Origin: Bacteroidota bacterium
Lineage (GTDB): Bacteria; Bacteroidota; Bacteroidia; Bacteroidales; SZUA-534
Direction of reading: 5' to 3'
Assembly: GCA_003250355.1 (NCBI GenBank)
Contig: QKGS01000083.1
Location: 1-37,914, forward strand
Length of the DNA: 37,914 nucleotides
Shown here: positions 7,333 through 14,273 of the stretch, piece by piece
Layout of the letters: each line of letters begins with the position of its first letter
Numbering within the stretch: position 1 is the stretch's first letter
Notes under the pieces: model-generated
Database searches by the model: none
What the model saw: the letters and a program-made list of their open reading frames with translations, nothing else
What the model was told of the DNA's origin: nothing
Position numbers and translations under genes: made by a program

Positions 7333-8346
7333 ATGAAATCAAAATTGGAGTATATCTGGCTTGATGGTACTGTGCCAACACAACAGTTAAGAAGTAAAAC
7401 TAAAGTTGTAAGCAACTTCAGTGGAAAACTTGCAGATTGCGAAAACTGGTCGTTCGATGGTTCATCGACTAATCAGGCAGTTGGAGGGTCATCAGACTTA
7501 ATTCTAAAACCAACAGCATTATATCCTGACCCTGACCGTAAAAATGGTTGGTTAGTTATGACAGAAGTTATGAATGCTGACGGTACACCACACCCAACTA
7601 ACGGACGTGCAACTATCGATGATGAAGATGATGATTTCTGGTTTGGTTTTGAGCAGGAATATTTCTTATATAGCCCTGAAACAAATATGCCTTTAGGATT
7701 CCCTGCAAATGGTTATCCTGCACCTCAAGGTCCTTACTATTGCTCTGTTGGCGCTAACCACGCTTATGGTCGCGAAATAGTTGAAGAGCATTTAGATATC
7801 TGTATCGATGCAGGACTTAATATTGAAGGTATAAATGCAGAGGTTGCAGCCGGACAGTGGGAATTCCAAATTTTTGCGAAAGGCGCTCGCGATGCAGGCG
7901 ACCAAATATGGGTAGCTCGTTATTTACTTGAGCGTACTGCTGAAAAATATGGTGTAATTATTAACTGGCACTGTAAGCCACTTGGCGACACTGACTGGAA
8001 CGGTTCAGGTATGCATGCTAACTTCTCTAACTCTGTATTACGTACATGTGGTTCAAGAGAAACATATGAGAAAATTTGTGGTGCTTTTGCTCCTGCAGAT
8101 ATTATTAAAGCTCACATTGATGTTTATGGTGCCGATAACGACCAACGTTTAACAGGTAAACACGAAACTCAATCTATTGATAAATTCAGCTTCGGTATAT
8201 CTGACCGCGGTGCTTCAATCCGTATTCCTATTGCAACAGTTGATAAAGGTTGGAAAGGTTGGTTAGAAGATCGTCGTCCGAACTCAGCTGCTGACCCTTA
8301 CAAAGTTGCTGCTAGAATTATTAAAACCGTTCACGGAGTTAAGTAA
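7333..8346 (+). CDS. glnII: glutamine synthetase, type II (beta-Grasp form)
   Basis: Glutamine synthetase makes glutamine from glutamate, ammonia and ATP. At 337 residues this is the short eukaryotic-like type II enzyme, not GSI (about 470) or the GSIII common in Bacteroidota (about 700). Seen are the beta-Grasp opening LEYIWLDGTVP, WSFDGSSTNQA, the metal-binding GFEQEYFLY, GINAEVAAGQWEFQ and the ammonia/glutamate-site WNGSGMHANFSN. Near the C-terminus lie the ATP and phosphate contacts RLTGKHET and DRGASIRIP. There is no adenylylation loop, in keeping with type II. The gene is monocistronic, with its own promoter and a strong bidirectional terminator. Nitrogen-regulator sites could not be identified. 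Confidence 0.96.
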   Translation: MKSKLEYIWLDGTVPTQQLRSKTKVVSNFSGKLADCENWSFDGSSTNQAVGGSSDLILKPTALYPDPDRKNGWLVMTEVMNADGTPHPTNGRATIDDEDDDFWFGFEQEYFLYSPETNMPLGFPANGYPAPQGPYYCSVGANHAYGREIVEEHLDICIDAGLNIEGINAEVAAGQWEFQIFAKGARDAGDQIWVARYLLERTAEKYGVIINWHCKPLGDTDWNGSGMHANFSNSVLRTCGSRETYEKICGAFAPADIIKAHIDVYGADNDQRLTGKHETQSIDKFSFGISDRGASIRIPIATVDKGWKGWLEDRRPNSAADPYKVAARIIKTVHGVK

Positions 8347-8361
8347 TTTCTTAAAAATATA

Positions 8362-8403
8362 AATAAAAAAAAGGTATCTATTTCGGATACCTTTTTTTAT
8401 TTA
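8362..8403. terminator. bidirectional terminator between glnII and the HAD gene
   Basis: GGTATC (8373-8378) pairs with GATACC (8386-8391). The stem is extended by a run of A on the left and T on the right, and even the outer ATAAAT/ATTTAT bases match. The loop is TATTTCG. It can end both convergent transcripts. Confidence 0.88.
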
Positions 8404-8415
8404 TGTCATATGCTT

Positions 8416-9261
8416 TTATGCAAATACCGATTCACATATATAATCAGGAATAATACCGGTAGCATTTATTACCATTTCGGCATTTTTTGCCTGAATATTT
8501 CCCGATAGTACAAGGCAAGTATCAATCCCAAATTTATTGCCCCCTATAATATCGGTTTTAAGAGTATCGCCAACCATTAAAATGTCACGTAATCCAACTT
8601 TGCGCTCTCTTACTGCATGTTCAAAGGCATAGTCGAACATTTGAGAATCGGGTTTCCCAAATCTGATAAATGTTTTACGCGCCAACACTTCAAGCATATC
8701 GGCAATTGCGCCTATTGCTACATTAACATTCGACTTTGAAGTAGGGTAGGTTGCATCGGTATTTGCAACTATAACAGGCATATTAGCTTTTCGGAGCAAG
8801 TTGAGTGTCTTGGTTATATCTGCATTCCAGTCGAATCCTTCGTCGTCGAGTAGTGCTATGGCCCGGTAGTCGCCAATATTATCAAGGTCAACATCTTTAA
8901 TTGATATAGTATCTAGCCCGGCCGATTCTATGTAGTGAGCAGAATCTTCTGTTCCTAAATATACCACGGTACCATGATTAATTTTGCTCTCCAAATATTT
9001 ATGAGCAAGCATTCCCGATGAAATAATCTTATCGGTAGTAATCTCATTTATACCGTGTCGATTAAATTTTTCGGCAAGTTGTTCTGGGGCTCTGGAAGCA
9101 TCATTTGTTAGAACAAAGTATGAAATATTGTGCTTGTCAAGTGTGTTCAGCATCTCCTTTACTCCGTCAAATACTCCTTTGTAATTTCGCAAAACTCCAT
9201 ACGAGTCAAAAAATATCACTTTATATCGTAAAGCAATATCCATAAAATGTGATAATTCCAT
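8416..9261 (-). CDS. HAD-superfamily (subclass IIA) hydrolase-like protein with altered motif I
   Basis: The 281-residue protein has the HAD fold with a IIA cap, as in NagD-type sugar- and nucleotide-phosphate phosphatases. It has motif I FFDSYGV (residues 17-23), motif II LTND (51-54), the motif III lysine in GKPDSQMFDYA (K203) and motif IV GDTLKTD (231-237). Motif I keeps the nucleophile D19, but the second Asp, normally the general acid/base two residues later, is Tyr21. A similar D-x-W/F/Y pattern occurs in the TIGR01459-like subgroup, so this may be a family trait. Substrate unknown. It is the last gene of a minus-strand cluster, 11 bases after the amidotransferase-like gene. An internal start at Met7 is possible. 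Confidence 0.85.
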   Translation of the reverse strand: MELSHFMDIALRYKVIFFDSYGVLRNYKGVFDGVKEMLNTLDKHNISYFVLTNDASRAPEQLAEKFNRHGINEITTDKIISSGMLAHKYLESKINHGTVVYLGTEDSAHYIESAGLDTISIKDVDLDNIGDYRAIALLDDEGFDWNADITKTLNLLRKANMPVIVANTDATYPTSKSNVNVAIGAIADMLEVLARKTFIRFGKPDSQMFDYAFEHAVRERKVGLRDILMVGDTLKTDIIGGNKFGIDTCLVLSGNIQAKNAEMVINATGIIPDYICESVFA

Positions 9262-9272
9262 ATATTGTATAT

Positions 9273-9986
9273 TTATTGTTTAACTGCATTGAAAAAGCTT
9301 TCAAAAACCTTAATATTACCATCGTAATCGGGCAGCATACGCTCCGGATGAAATTGTAACCCAACTAAAAATTTGCAATTGGGGTTATATACTGCTTCTA
9401 TTAAACCATCGGGAGCATAAGCCATGGGCAAAAGCTCTGCCCCTAACTCCATTATCCCTTGATGATGATATGTATTGGTATTGATTTCTGACATATTGTA
9501 CCAATTGTAAAGCGGGGTGTTTTCTATAATACTTACCATGTGTCGATGATTATCGTAATTATTATAATTTATGTGCATTACCGCATTGTTATTGTAAATA
9601 TGTATATCCTTATGTATTTTTCCGCCATGCATAGCATTAATAATATGTAAACCGCGGCATAAACCCAGTATAGGCATATTGTTATTGTACGCATATTTAT
9701 AGCACTCTATTTCTATTTCATCTTTTAATTTATCATATTCATCGAGCTCATTTAACGGATAGTTTTCGCCATAGTACTCAGGTCCCAAATCGCCACCTTC
9801 AACCATAAGCAGGCCGTCGCATGAATTTAGGTAGTGCTGTAAAATCTCTTTTGTCCCTTTCGATATTGGTACAATTACGGGAATTATATCAGCCGACGAT
9901 ATTAGTTCCAAATATATTTCCGACACCCAATTAATCAATTTATCTTTTCTAATATATCTTCTTGAAACTACGAGTATTTTTTTCAT
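9273..9986 (-). CDS. class I glutamine-amidotransferase-like hydrolase (peptidase C26, PuuD-like)
   Basis: The 237-residue protein belongs to the gamma-glutamyl-gamma-aminobutyrate hydrolase type of the class I amidotransferase fold, which cleaves gamma-glutamyl amide bonds in the cytoplasm. Seen are GLLMVEGGDLGPEYYGE (about 58-73), the nucleophile elbow GLCRG with Cys110, YHHQGI, and the catalytic His/Glu pair in FHPER (H213, E215). All three catalytic residues are present. There is no synthetase domain, so it acts alone or with a separate partner. It lies between an aminotransferase (77 bases upstream) and a HAD protein (11 bases downstream). The three may act in one pathway on a gamma-glutamylated or amino-phosphate compound, but that is inference. 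Confidence 0.9.
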   Translation of the reverse strand: MKKILVVSRRYIRKDKLINWVSEIYLELISSADIIPVIVPISKGTKEILQHYLNSCDGLLMVEGGDLGPEYYGENYPLNELDEYDKLKDEIEIECYKYAYNNNMPILGLCRGLHIINAMHGGKIHKDIHIYNNNAVMHINYNNYDNHRHMVSIIENTPLYNWYNMSEINTNTYHHQGIMELGAELLPMAYAPDGLIEAVYNPNCKFLVGLQFHPERMLPDYDGNIKVFESFFNAVKQ

Positions 9987-10063
9987 TGAAATTTAAAGTA
10001 TATCATTTCTTCAACTGCCTGTATTTGTAATGTTTATATAAATGCAGGTAATTTTTAATTTAG

Positions 10064-11200
10064 TTATTTTTTGTCAGAGTAGTATTCTTTTGAAATATTA
10101 ACAAGTGCTTTAATTAGCTTTTTATCTTTTTTTATTCCCTGCGAAGCTACCCTTATGTGCATATTGTCAAGTCCTATTTTATTGCTGCAATCGCGTACAT
10201 ACAAGTAATATTTTTCGAGTAGCAGCTGCTGAAGTTCTGTTGCATTAAGGCCGCATTCCGATTTAATTAAAATAAAATTACTGCCTGTTGGGTAAATGTA
10301 AAATCCCGGTATTTTACTTATACTGGTATAAAGATAACTAACATCGCTAATAACCCTTATTCGAGCTTTATGGTAAATGTTGTTTGTTGCGTGAAGGTTT
10401 TTAAGAAAAAATTCTGCCAAAGTATTTATATTCCATACCGGTAAAAGCTTCCGTAATTTAGAAAGGAAATCATTATTTGCAGTACATATATACCCAAGCC
10501 TAAGTCCCGGAATACCACAATGCTTGCTCATGCTGCGAACTATCATCAGGTTATTGTATTTATTTATATGCGGCAATAGTGTAGGTATTTCAATTCCTGC
10601 AAAATCGACAAATGACTCATCGACAATAATCATTTTTAAGTGTTGCATTTTGTCAAGAAAGGATATCATTCTTTCGATATCAATTAATTCGCCGGTTGGG
10701 TTTCCGGGATTAATAATTAATGCTGATGTTATGTTGTTTTCATTAATCCAAGATGCATATTTATCGAGGTTGAGTTTGTAGTTATTGTCGGCAGGTAACT
10801 GAAATAGTTTTGCCGACTCCTGCTTTCTTATTTTATCAGTGTATTCGCTGAATGTAGGAATTGGTATTGCAATATCGTCAATAAGGTCTTTTTCAATAAT
10901 GGTAATGAGTTCTGTTGCGCCATTTCCAATAATAATATTGTCGGAATTTACATTTAAAACACTTGCCAGATGACATTGCGATATGCCCGGATTGCTCGAC
11001 GGATAAGCCTTTATAACATAGGGGAGGCATTTTTGGAGCTTTTTCAATAGTTTATAATCCGGATAATATGGATTAGCAACAAAGCAAAAGTCGATAACTT
11101 TTTTAATTAATTGAGGTCCAACAATATCAATTAAAGCCGGCGAATGACTTGTTTCATAAAACAGATGGCGGTTTATTCTAACTTTTTTGGTTTTGAACAT
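10064..11200 (-). CDS. PLP-dependent class I/II aminotransferase (HisC/CobD-like)
   Basis: The 378-residue enzyme has the fold-type I aminotransferase motifs: substrate-side YPSSNPG (66-72), GNGATELI, INPGNPTGE (N167), VDESFVDF (D194), the PLP lysine in RSMSK (K226) and PGLRLGY (R234). Its end, YVRDCSNKIGLDNMHIRVA, matches the group that includes histidinol-phosphate aminotransferase, threonine-phosphate decarboxylase and the aminotransferase half of bifunctional nucleotidyltransferase-aminotransferases of Bacteroidota. Sequence alone does not decide between transamination and decarboxylation. It is not next to any his or cob gene. It is the first gene of a three-gene minus-strand cluster with a hydrolase and a HAD protein. 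Confident for the fold, low for the substrate. Confidence 0.88.
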   Translation of the reverse strand: MFKTKKVRINRHLFYETSHSPALIDIVGPQLIKKVIDFCFVANPYYPDYKLLKKLQKCLPYVIKAYPSSNPGISQCHLASVLNVNSDNIIIGNGATELITIIEKDLIDDIAIPIPTFSEYTDKIRKQESAKLFQLPADNNYKLNLDKYASWINENNITSALIINPGNPTGELIDIERMISFLDKMQHLKMIIVDESFVDFAGIEIPTLLPHINKYNNLMIVRSMSKHCGIPGLRLGYICTANNDFLSKLRKLLPVWNINTLAEFFLKNLHATNNIYHKARIRVISDVSYLYTSISKIPGFYIYPTGSNFILIKSECGLNATELQQLLLEKYYLYVRDCSNKIGLDNMHIRVASQGIKKDKKLIKALVNISKEYYSDKK

Positions 11201-11250
11201 TTTTGTAATGCGATAATATTGTTTATAAGTTCGTTATTTACTTTTGCGGG

Positions 11251-11258
11251 CAAATTTA
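11251..11258 (-). promoter_or_regulatory. -7 box of the aminotransferase operon
   Basis: The minus strand reads TAAATTTG followed by CCCGC, a perfect TAnnTTTG. No good TTTG lies 19 bases upstream, so only the -7 half is supported. The leader to the ATG at 11200 is about 45 bases. Confidence 0.5.
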
Positions 11259-11392
11259 AATAATAAAATACGAATTAAGGAATGTTGCTAACTTCTCAAC
11301 TTAATAATATTGGTCATTGTGTTATAAATACATCGTGTAATTAGTTGATATTCATGAGGTAGTGTTTTTTTTGTTAAAAAAGCAATAAAATA

Positions 11393-11423
11393 TTTGCAAA
11401 CTTATGTTTTTGCCGTATATTTG
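11393..11423 (+). promoter_or_regulatory. promoter of the tRNA cluster
   Basis: TTTG (11393-11396), 19 bases, then TATATTTG (11416-11423) is a perfect match to the Bacteroidota sigma-A-type consensus. It is followed by CAACCGC and lies 11 bases before the first tRNA-Gly, as expected for a strong stable-RNA promoter. Confidence 0.88.
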
Positions 11424-11434
11424 CAACCGCAATT

Positions 11435-11507
<73 letters not shown>

Positions 11508-11526
11508 CAAACGTTCTTTAGATAAA

Positions 11527-11551
11527 GAAATTGGATGCCCAGGTGGCGGAA
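11527..11551 (+). repeat. truncated duplicate of the tRNA-Leu 5' end
   Basis: Twenty-five bases starting GAAATTGGATGCCCAGG, which include the first 15 bases or so of tRNA-Leu and its upstream flank, occur here and again at 11632-11656. After base 11551 the sequence diverges and no cloverleaf can be completed. It is probably the remnant of a tandem duplication or a collapsed tRNA gene. Confidence 0.75.
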
Positions 11552-11641
11552 CCGAAATGAAATGAAGCTCCCGCCATTAATGTTGCTAATGTTAAGGATA
11601 AACGGTATTGTATATTGCAATAGCATCAGATGAAATTGGAT

Positions 11642-11727
11642 GCCCAGGTGGCGGAATTGGCAGACGCGCAGGACTTAAAATCCTGTGGACAGAAATGTCC
11701 GTGCCGGTTCGAGACCGGCCCCGGGTA
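11642..11727 (+). tRNA. tRNA-Leu (anticodon TAA)
   Basis: The 86-base class II tRNA has D-arm GCGGAATTGGCAGACGCG, anticodon stem CAGGA/TCCTG with loop CTTAAAA, a long variable arm (TGGAC/GTCC), T-stem GCCGG/CCGGC and discriminator A. The acceptor is imperfect: GCCCAGG against CCCGGGT gives a G-T first pair and an A-C mismatch at pair 5. CCA is not encoded. Reading TTA codons, it should be important in this AT-rich genome unless another copy exists. Confidence 0.93.
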
Positions 11728-11732
11728 CATAT

Positions 11733-11766
11733 AAAAGCACTTGCAATATTGTAGGTGCTTTTTTTT
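11733..11766 (+). terminator. intrinsic terminator after tRNA-Leu
   Basis: AAAAGCAC (11733-11740) pairs with GTGCTTTT and runs into eight or more T. The loop is 14 bases. It lies before the second tRNA-Gly, so that copy needs its own promoter or read-through. Confidence 0.82.
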
Positions 11767-11784
11767 AGAATTATACTCAATAAT

Positions 11785-11857
<73 letters not shown>

Positions 11858-11863
11858 CAAATG

Positions 11864-11888
11864 AAAGATGCTTAGGGCATCTTTTTTT
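11864..11888 (+). terminator. intrinsic terminator after the second tRNA-Gly
   Basis: AAAGATGC (11864-11871) pairs with GCATCTTT (11877-11884), with loop TTAGG and a following T-run. Confidence 0.85.
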
Positions 11889-12032
11889 GTTTTATCTACC
11901 CTGTTTGTAATTAATGGCTACCGTATGGTATTAAGTATTCAGAGGCTTTAGTGGTTTTTTTTGAATAACTGATACATTTAAACTCTTTGAGTTTATCTCC
12001 TTCATAAAGCTAAATATTAGTATTCATTTATT

Positions 12033-12040
12033 TACTTTTG
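12033..12040 (+). promoter_or_regulatory. -7 box before the 2-hydroxyacid dehydrogenase
   Basis: TACTTTTG fits TAnnTTTG and lies 15 bases before the ATG. No TTTG is found 19 bases upstream, so the assignment is partial. Confidence 0.4.
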
Positions 12041-12055
12041 TAAAAAACAATATTT

Positions 12056-12991
12056 ATGAATATAGTACTGCTCGATGCTGCTACACTGGGAGAGGTTGCT
12101 GCATTAAGTAAAATAAAGGAGCTGGGAAACTTAACAGTGTATGATACAACACTGCCAAGCCAAACTATTGAACGTGTTAAGGGCAATAGTGTTGTTATTA
12201 CCAATAAAGTAATAATAGATAAAAGCATTATGGATGCCTGCCCCGAACTTAAACTTATATGTATAACAGCTACCGGGCTAAATAATGTGAACCTTGACTA
12301 TGCAAAGGAGAAAGGTATTGAGGTTAAGAATGTTGCAGGTTATTCTACCGACAGTGTTGCTCAAACAACATTTGCATTATTATTGTCATTGCTAATGAAA
12401 ATTAACTACTTCAATGGCTATGTTAAATCGGGAAGCTATTCAAAAAGCCCTGTATTTACGCATCATGGAGAATCATTTGCAGAAATAAAGGGAAAGCGTT
12501 TGGGTATAGTTGGCTTAGGAAGTATTGGACGAAAAGTTGCACATATTGCATCGGTCTTTGGTGCCGAGGTTGTTTACACTTCAACTTCAGGAGTAAAACG
12601 AGATGAAAAATATGAGGAAGTTTCTTTCGAAGAACTAATTGCAACTTCTGATTTTATTTCAATTCACTGTCCGCTAAATGAACGAACCAACAACTTGTTT
12701 ACTCTGAGTGTATTTGAAAAAATGAAAAACAGTGCAATAATAATAAATACAGGCAGAGGTAAAATAATAAATGAAGCAGATTTGGCAACGGCTTTAAATA
12801 AAGAATTAATCTCAGGTGCAGGGCTCGACGTGTTAGAGTATGAACCAATAAAAGCCGATAATCCTCTTTTGAAAATCAATGAACCCGACAAAATAATTAT
12901 AACTCCACACATAGCATGGATAAGTAGGGAAGCTCGCGAAATATTAATTAATTCGGTTGTAAATAATATTGTTGAGTGGAAAAATATATAA
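12056..12991 (+). CDS. D-2-hydroxyacid dehydrogenase (NAD-dependent)
   Basis: The 311-residue enzyme belongs to the family of glycerate, lactate and phosphoglycerate dehydrogenases, which reversibly reduce 2-keto acids with NADH in the cytoplasm. It has the catalytic-domain opening VLLDAATLG, the Rossmann motif GIVGLGSIGR (about 154-163), HCPLNERT, the catalytic Arg in NTGRG, the Glu in LDVLEYEP and the His in TPHIAW. Length is close to glycerate dehydrogenase/hydroxypyruvate reductase, which is the best guess, but the substrate cannot be read from sequence. It is not beside serine-pathway genes. The sigma gene begins 45 bases downstream under what appears to be its own promoter. Confidence 0.92.
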   Translation: MNIVLLDAATLGEVAALSKIKELGNLTVYDTTLPSQTIERVKGNSVVITNKVIIDKSIMDACPELKLICITATGLNNVNLDYAKEKGIEVKNVAGYSTDSVAQTTFALLLSLLMKINYFNGYVKSGSYSKSPVFTHHGESFAEIKGKRLGIVGLGSIGRKVAHIASVFGAEVVYTSTSGVKRDEKYEEVSFEELIATSDFISIHCPLNERTNNLFTLSVFEKMKNSAIIINTGRGKIINEADLATALNKELISGAGLDVLEYEPIKADNPLLKINEPDKIIITPHIAWISREAREILINSVVNNIVEWKNI

Positions 12992-12999
12992 TTTTTTCA

Positions 13000-13029
13000 T
13001 GCAACCTTTTTATCGTTTTTAATCTATAA
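13000..13029 (+). promoter_or_regulatory. candidate ECF-type promoter of the sigma gene
   Basis: TGCAACC (13000-13006), a 16-base T-rich spacer, then TCTATAA (13023-13029). The same arrangement occurs at 15525-15554, and nowhere else between genes in this window. The spacing fits an ECF -35/-10 pair. The start codon at 13037 lies only 7 bases beyond, so the message would be almost leaderless. Autoregulation by the encoded sigma factor is inferred. Confidence 0.6.
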
Positions 13030-13036
13030 TATAAGT

Positions 13037-14167
13037 ATGGTTACGGAACATGATCAGCTTATTGAAAAGCTTAAGTCCGGTAGTTCAGAAGCCGGAGAGT
13101 ATATATACAATACTTACGCACCCGAATTACTTGGGGTGAGTATGCGATATGTAGGAAATAAAGCTGATGCTGAAGATATTCTTCAGGAGAGTTTTATTGA
13201 TATATTTCAAAACATTGGGAAGCTTAAAAGCAACAATGCTTTAAAATCGTGGATGTACAGAATAGTGGTGAATAATTCACTTGCTTTTTTGAAAAAACAA
13301 CCCGACGATTATAATGTTGACGATATATCGGAAACTTATTCTGACGGCGAAAATAATGAAGAGCCAAAGGATATTAAAGAACGTATTTTGGATAGCGATA
13401 TATCGCAAGACTATGTTTTGTCTGTAATTAATAGTTTGCCAACAGGCTTCAGAACTGTTTTCAATTTGTATGTTTTTGAAAAAATGAAGCATAATGAAAT
13501 TGCAAAACAACTGAATATTTCGGTTAGCACATCGAAGTCGCAACTATTACGAGCCAGACAACTGATACAAAAGAAACTGTATCATAACCTTAACCGGCAG
13601 GATAGAAAAGAGAAAAAAGAGAGATTTGTATTTTTATTTCCAATGCTTATGAGCAACGAGTTAAATTATATAGATGACCTGATGTATGAGAAGCTGAGTG
13701 CTTTGAAAATTACACCGTCAACCGAATTTAAGAATGTTTTTCGAACTGAAGGGACTGGTACCGGCTCTGTTGCTTCTTCGGGAGCAAAACTGAAGCTTGC
13801 TGCATTGGCAGGAAAAAATACTATTTTGGTGTCGTCGTTGGTAGTGGGAGCTGCTGTTGCCGGCACGCTTTACTTTAATAACCCCAAAGAGCAGGCTGTT
13901 CCGGTAGCTGTTGCCGATTCTGTTAAAATTGAAAACACTACAATAACTCCGCAAATTACCGACTACAAAACAAACGATTCTGTATTTTTTATTAATACTC
14001 CGGCTGAGCTAAATGAAGCAAGTGCTGCCGAAAATACCAACAAAGCTGTAATAAAAGAAGAAAACCAAGCGGTGCAGAAAGTATATGTTAAAAAGGTAGT
14101 TAAAGTTAAACACCAAAAAGTAGTTACCGATACGGTAATTAAGTCAGATACATTACATTTATACTAG
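13037..14167 (+). CDS. ECF sigma factor fused to an anti-sigma-like segment, membrane helix and periplasmic DTV tail
   Basis: Residues 1-182 are a complete sigma-70 group 4 factor: region 2 (about 22-90, ADAEDILQESFIDIFQN and SWMYRIVVNN) and region 4 (about 125-182, LPTGFRTVFNLYVFEKMKH and an HTH ending STSKSQLLRARQL). Most ECF factors stop here. This one continues to 376 residues. First comes YIDDLMYEKLSALKITPS (211-228), which resembles the opening of Bacteroidota anti-sigma proteins. One hydrophobic helix follows at about 262-280 (VSSLVVGAAVAGTLYF). A tail of about 95 residues ends with Val/Lys alternation and TDTVIKSDTLHLY. The DNA-binding part would be tethered at the inner membrane, with the tail in the periplasm. 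The next gene encodes an exported protein with matching DTV repeats. The domain calls are solid; the sigma/anti-sigma reading is inference. Confidence 0.9.
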   Translation: MVTEHDQLIEKLKSGSSEAGEYIYNTYAPELLGVSMRYVGNKADAEDILQESFIDIFQNIGKLKSNNALKSWMYRIVVNNSLAFLKKQPDDYNVDDISETYSDGENNEEPKDIKERILDSDISQDYVLSVINSLPTGFRTVFNLYVFEKMKHNEIAKQLNISVSTSKSQLLRARQLIQKKLYHNLNRQDRKEKKERFVFLFPMLMSNELNYIDDLMYEKLSALKITPSTEFKNVFRTEGTGTGSVASSGAKLKLAALAGKNTILVSSLVVGAAVAGTLYFNNPKEQAVPVAVADSVKIENTTITPQITDYKTNDSVFFINTPAELNEASAAENTNKAVIKEENQAVQKVYVKKVVKVKHQKVVTDTVIKSDTLHLY

Positions 14168-14183
14168 AATGAATTGAAATGTC

Positions 14184-14216
14184 CGGAACAATAATATATT
14201 TTTACACTTAGTTCCG
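14184..14216. promoter_or_regulatory. CGGAAC/GTTCCG inverted repeat between the sigma and barrel genes
   Basis: CGGAAC at 14184-14189 is inverted as GTTCCG at 14211-14216, with 21 AT-rich bases between. There is no T-run, so it is not a standard terminator. It could be an operator or an mRNA structure. Six base pairs is weak evidence. Confidence 0.25.
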
Positions 14217-14273
14217 AATAATTTATATTTCTTTTGTGTTTATAATACACAGGAATAACTACTTGATATTTCA

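Noticed and set aside
11527-11656. Integration site of a mobile element flanked by tRNA-Leu repeats
   Set aside because: The repeated 25 bases include the 5' end of the tRNA, whereas integrases normally use the 3' part. Only about 80 bases lie between the copies, with no integrase gene.
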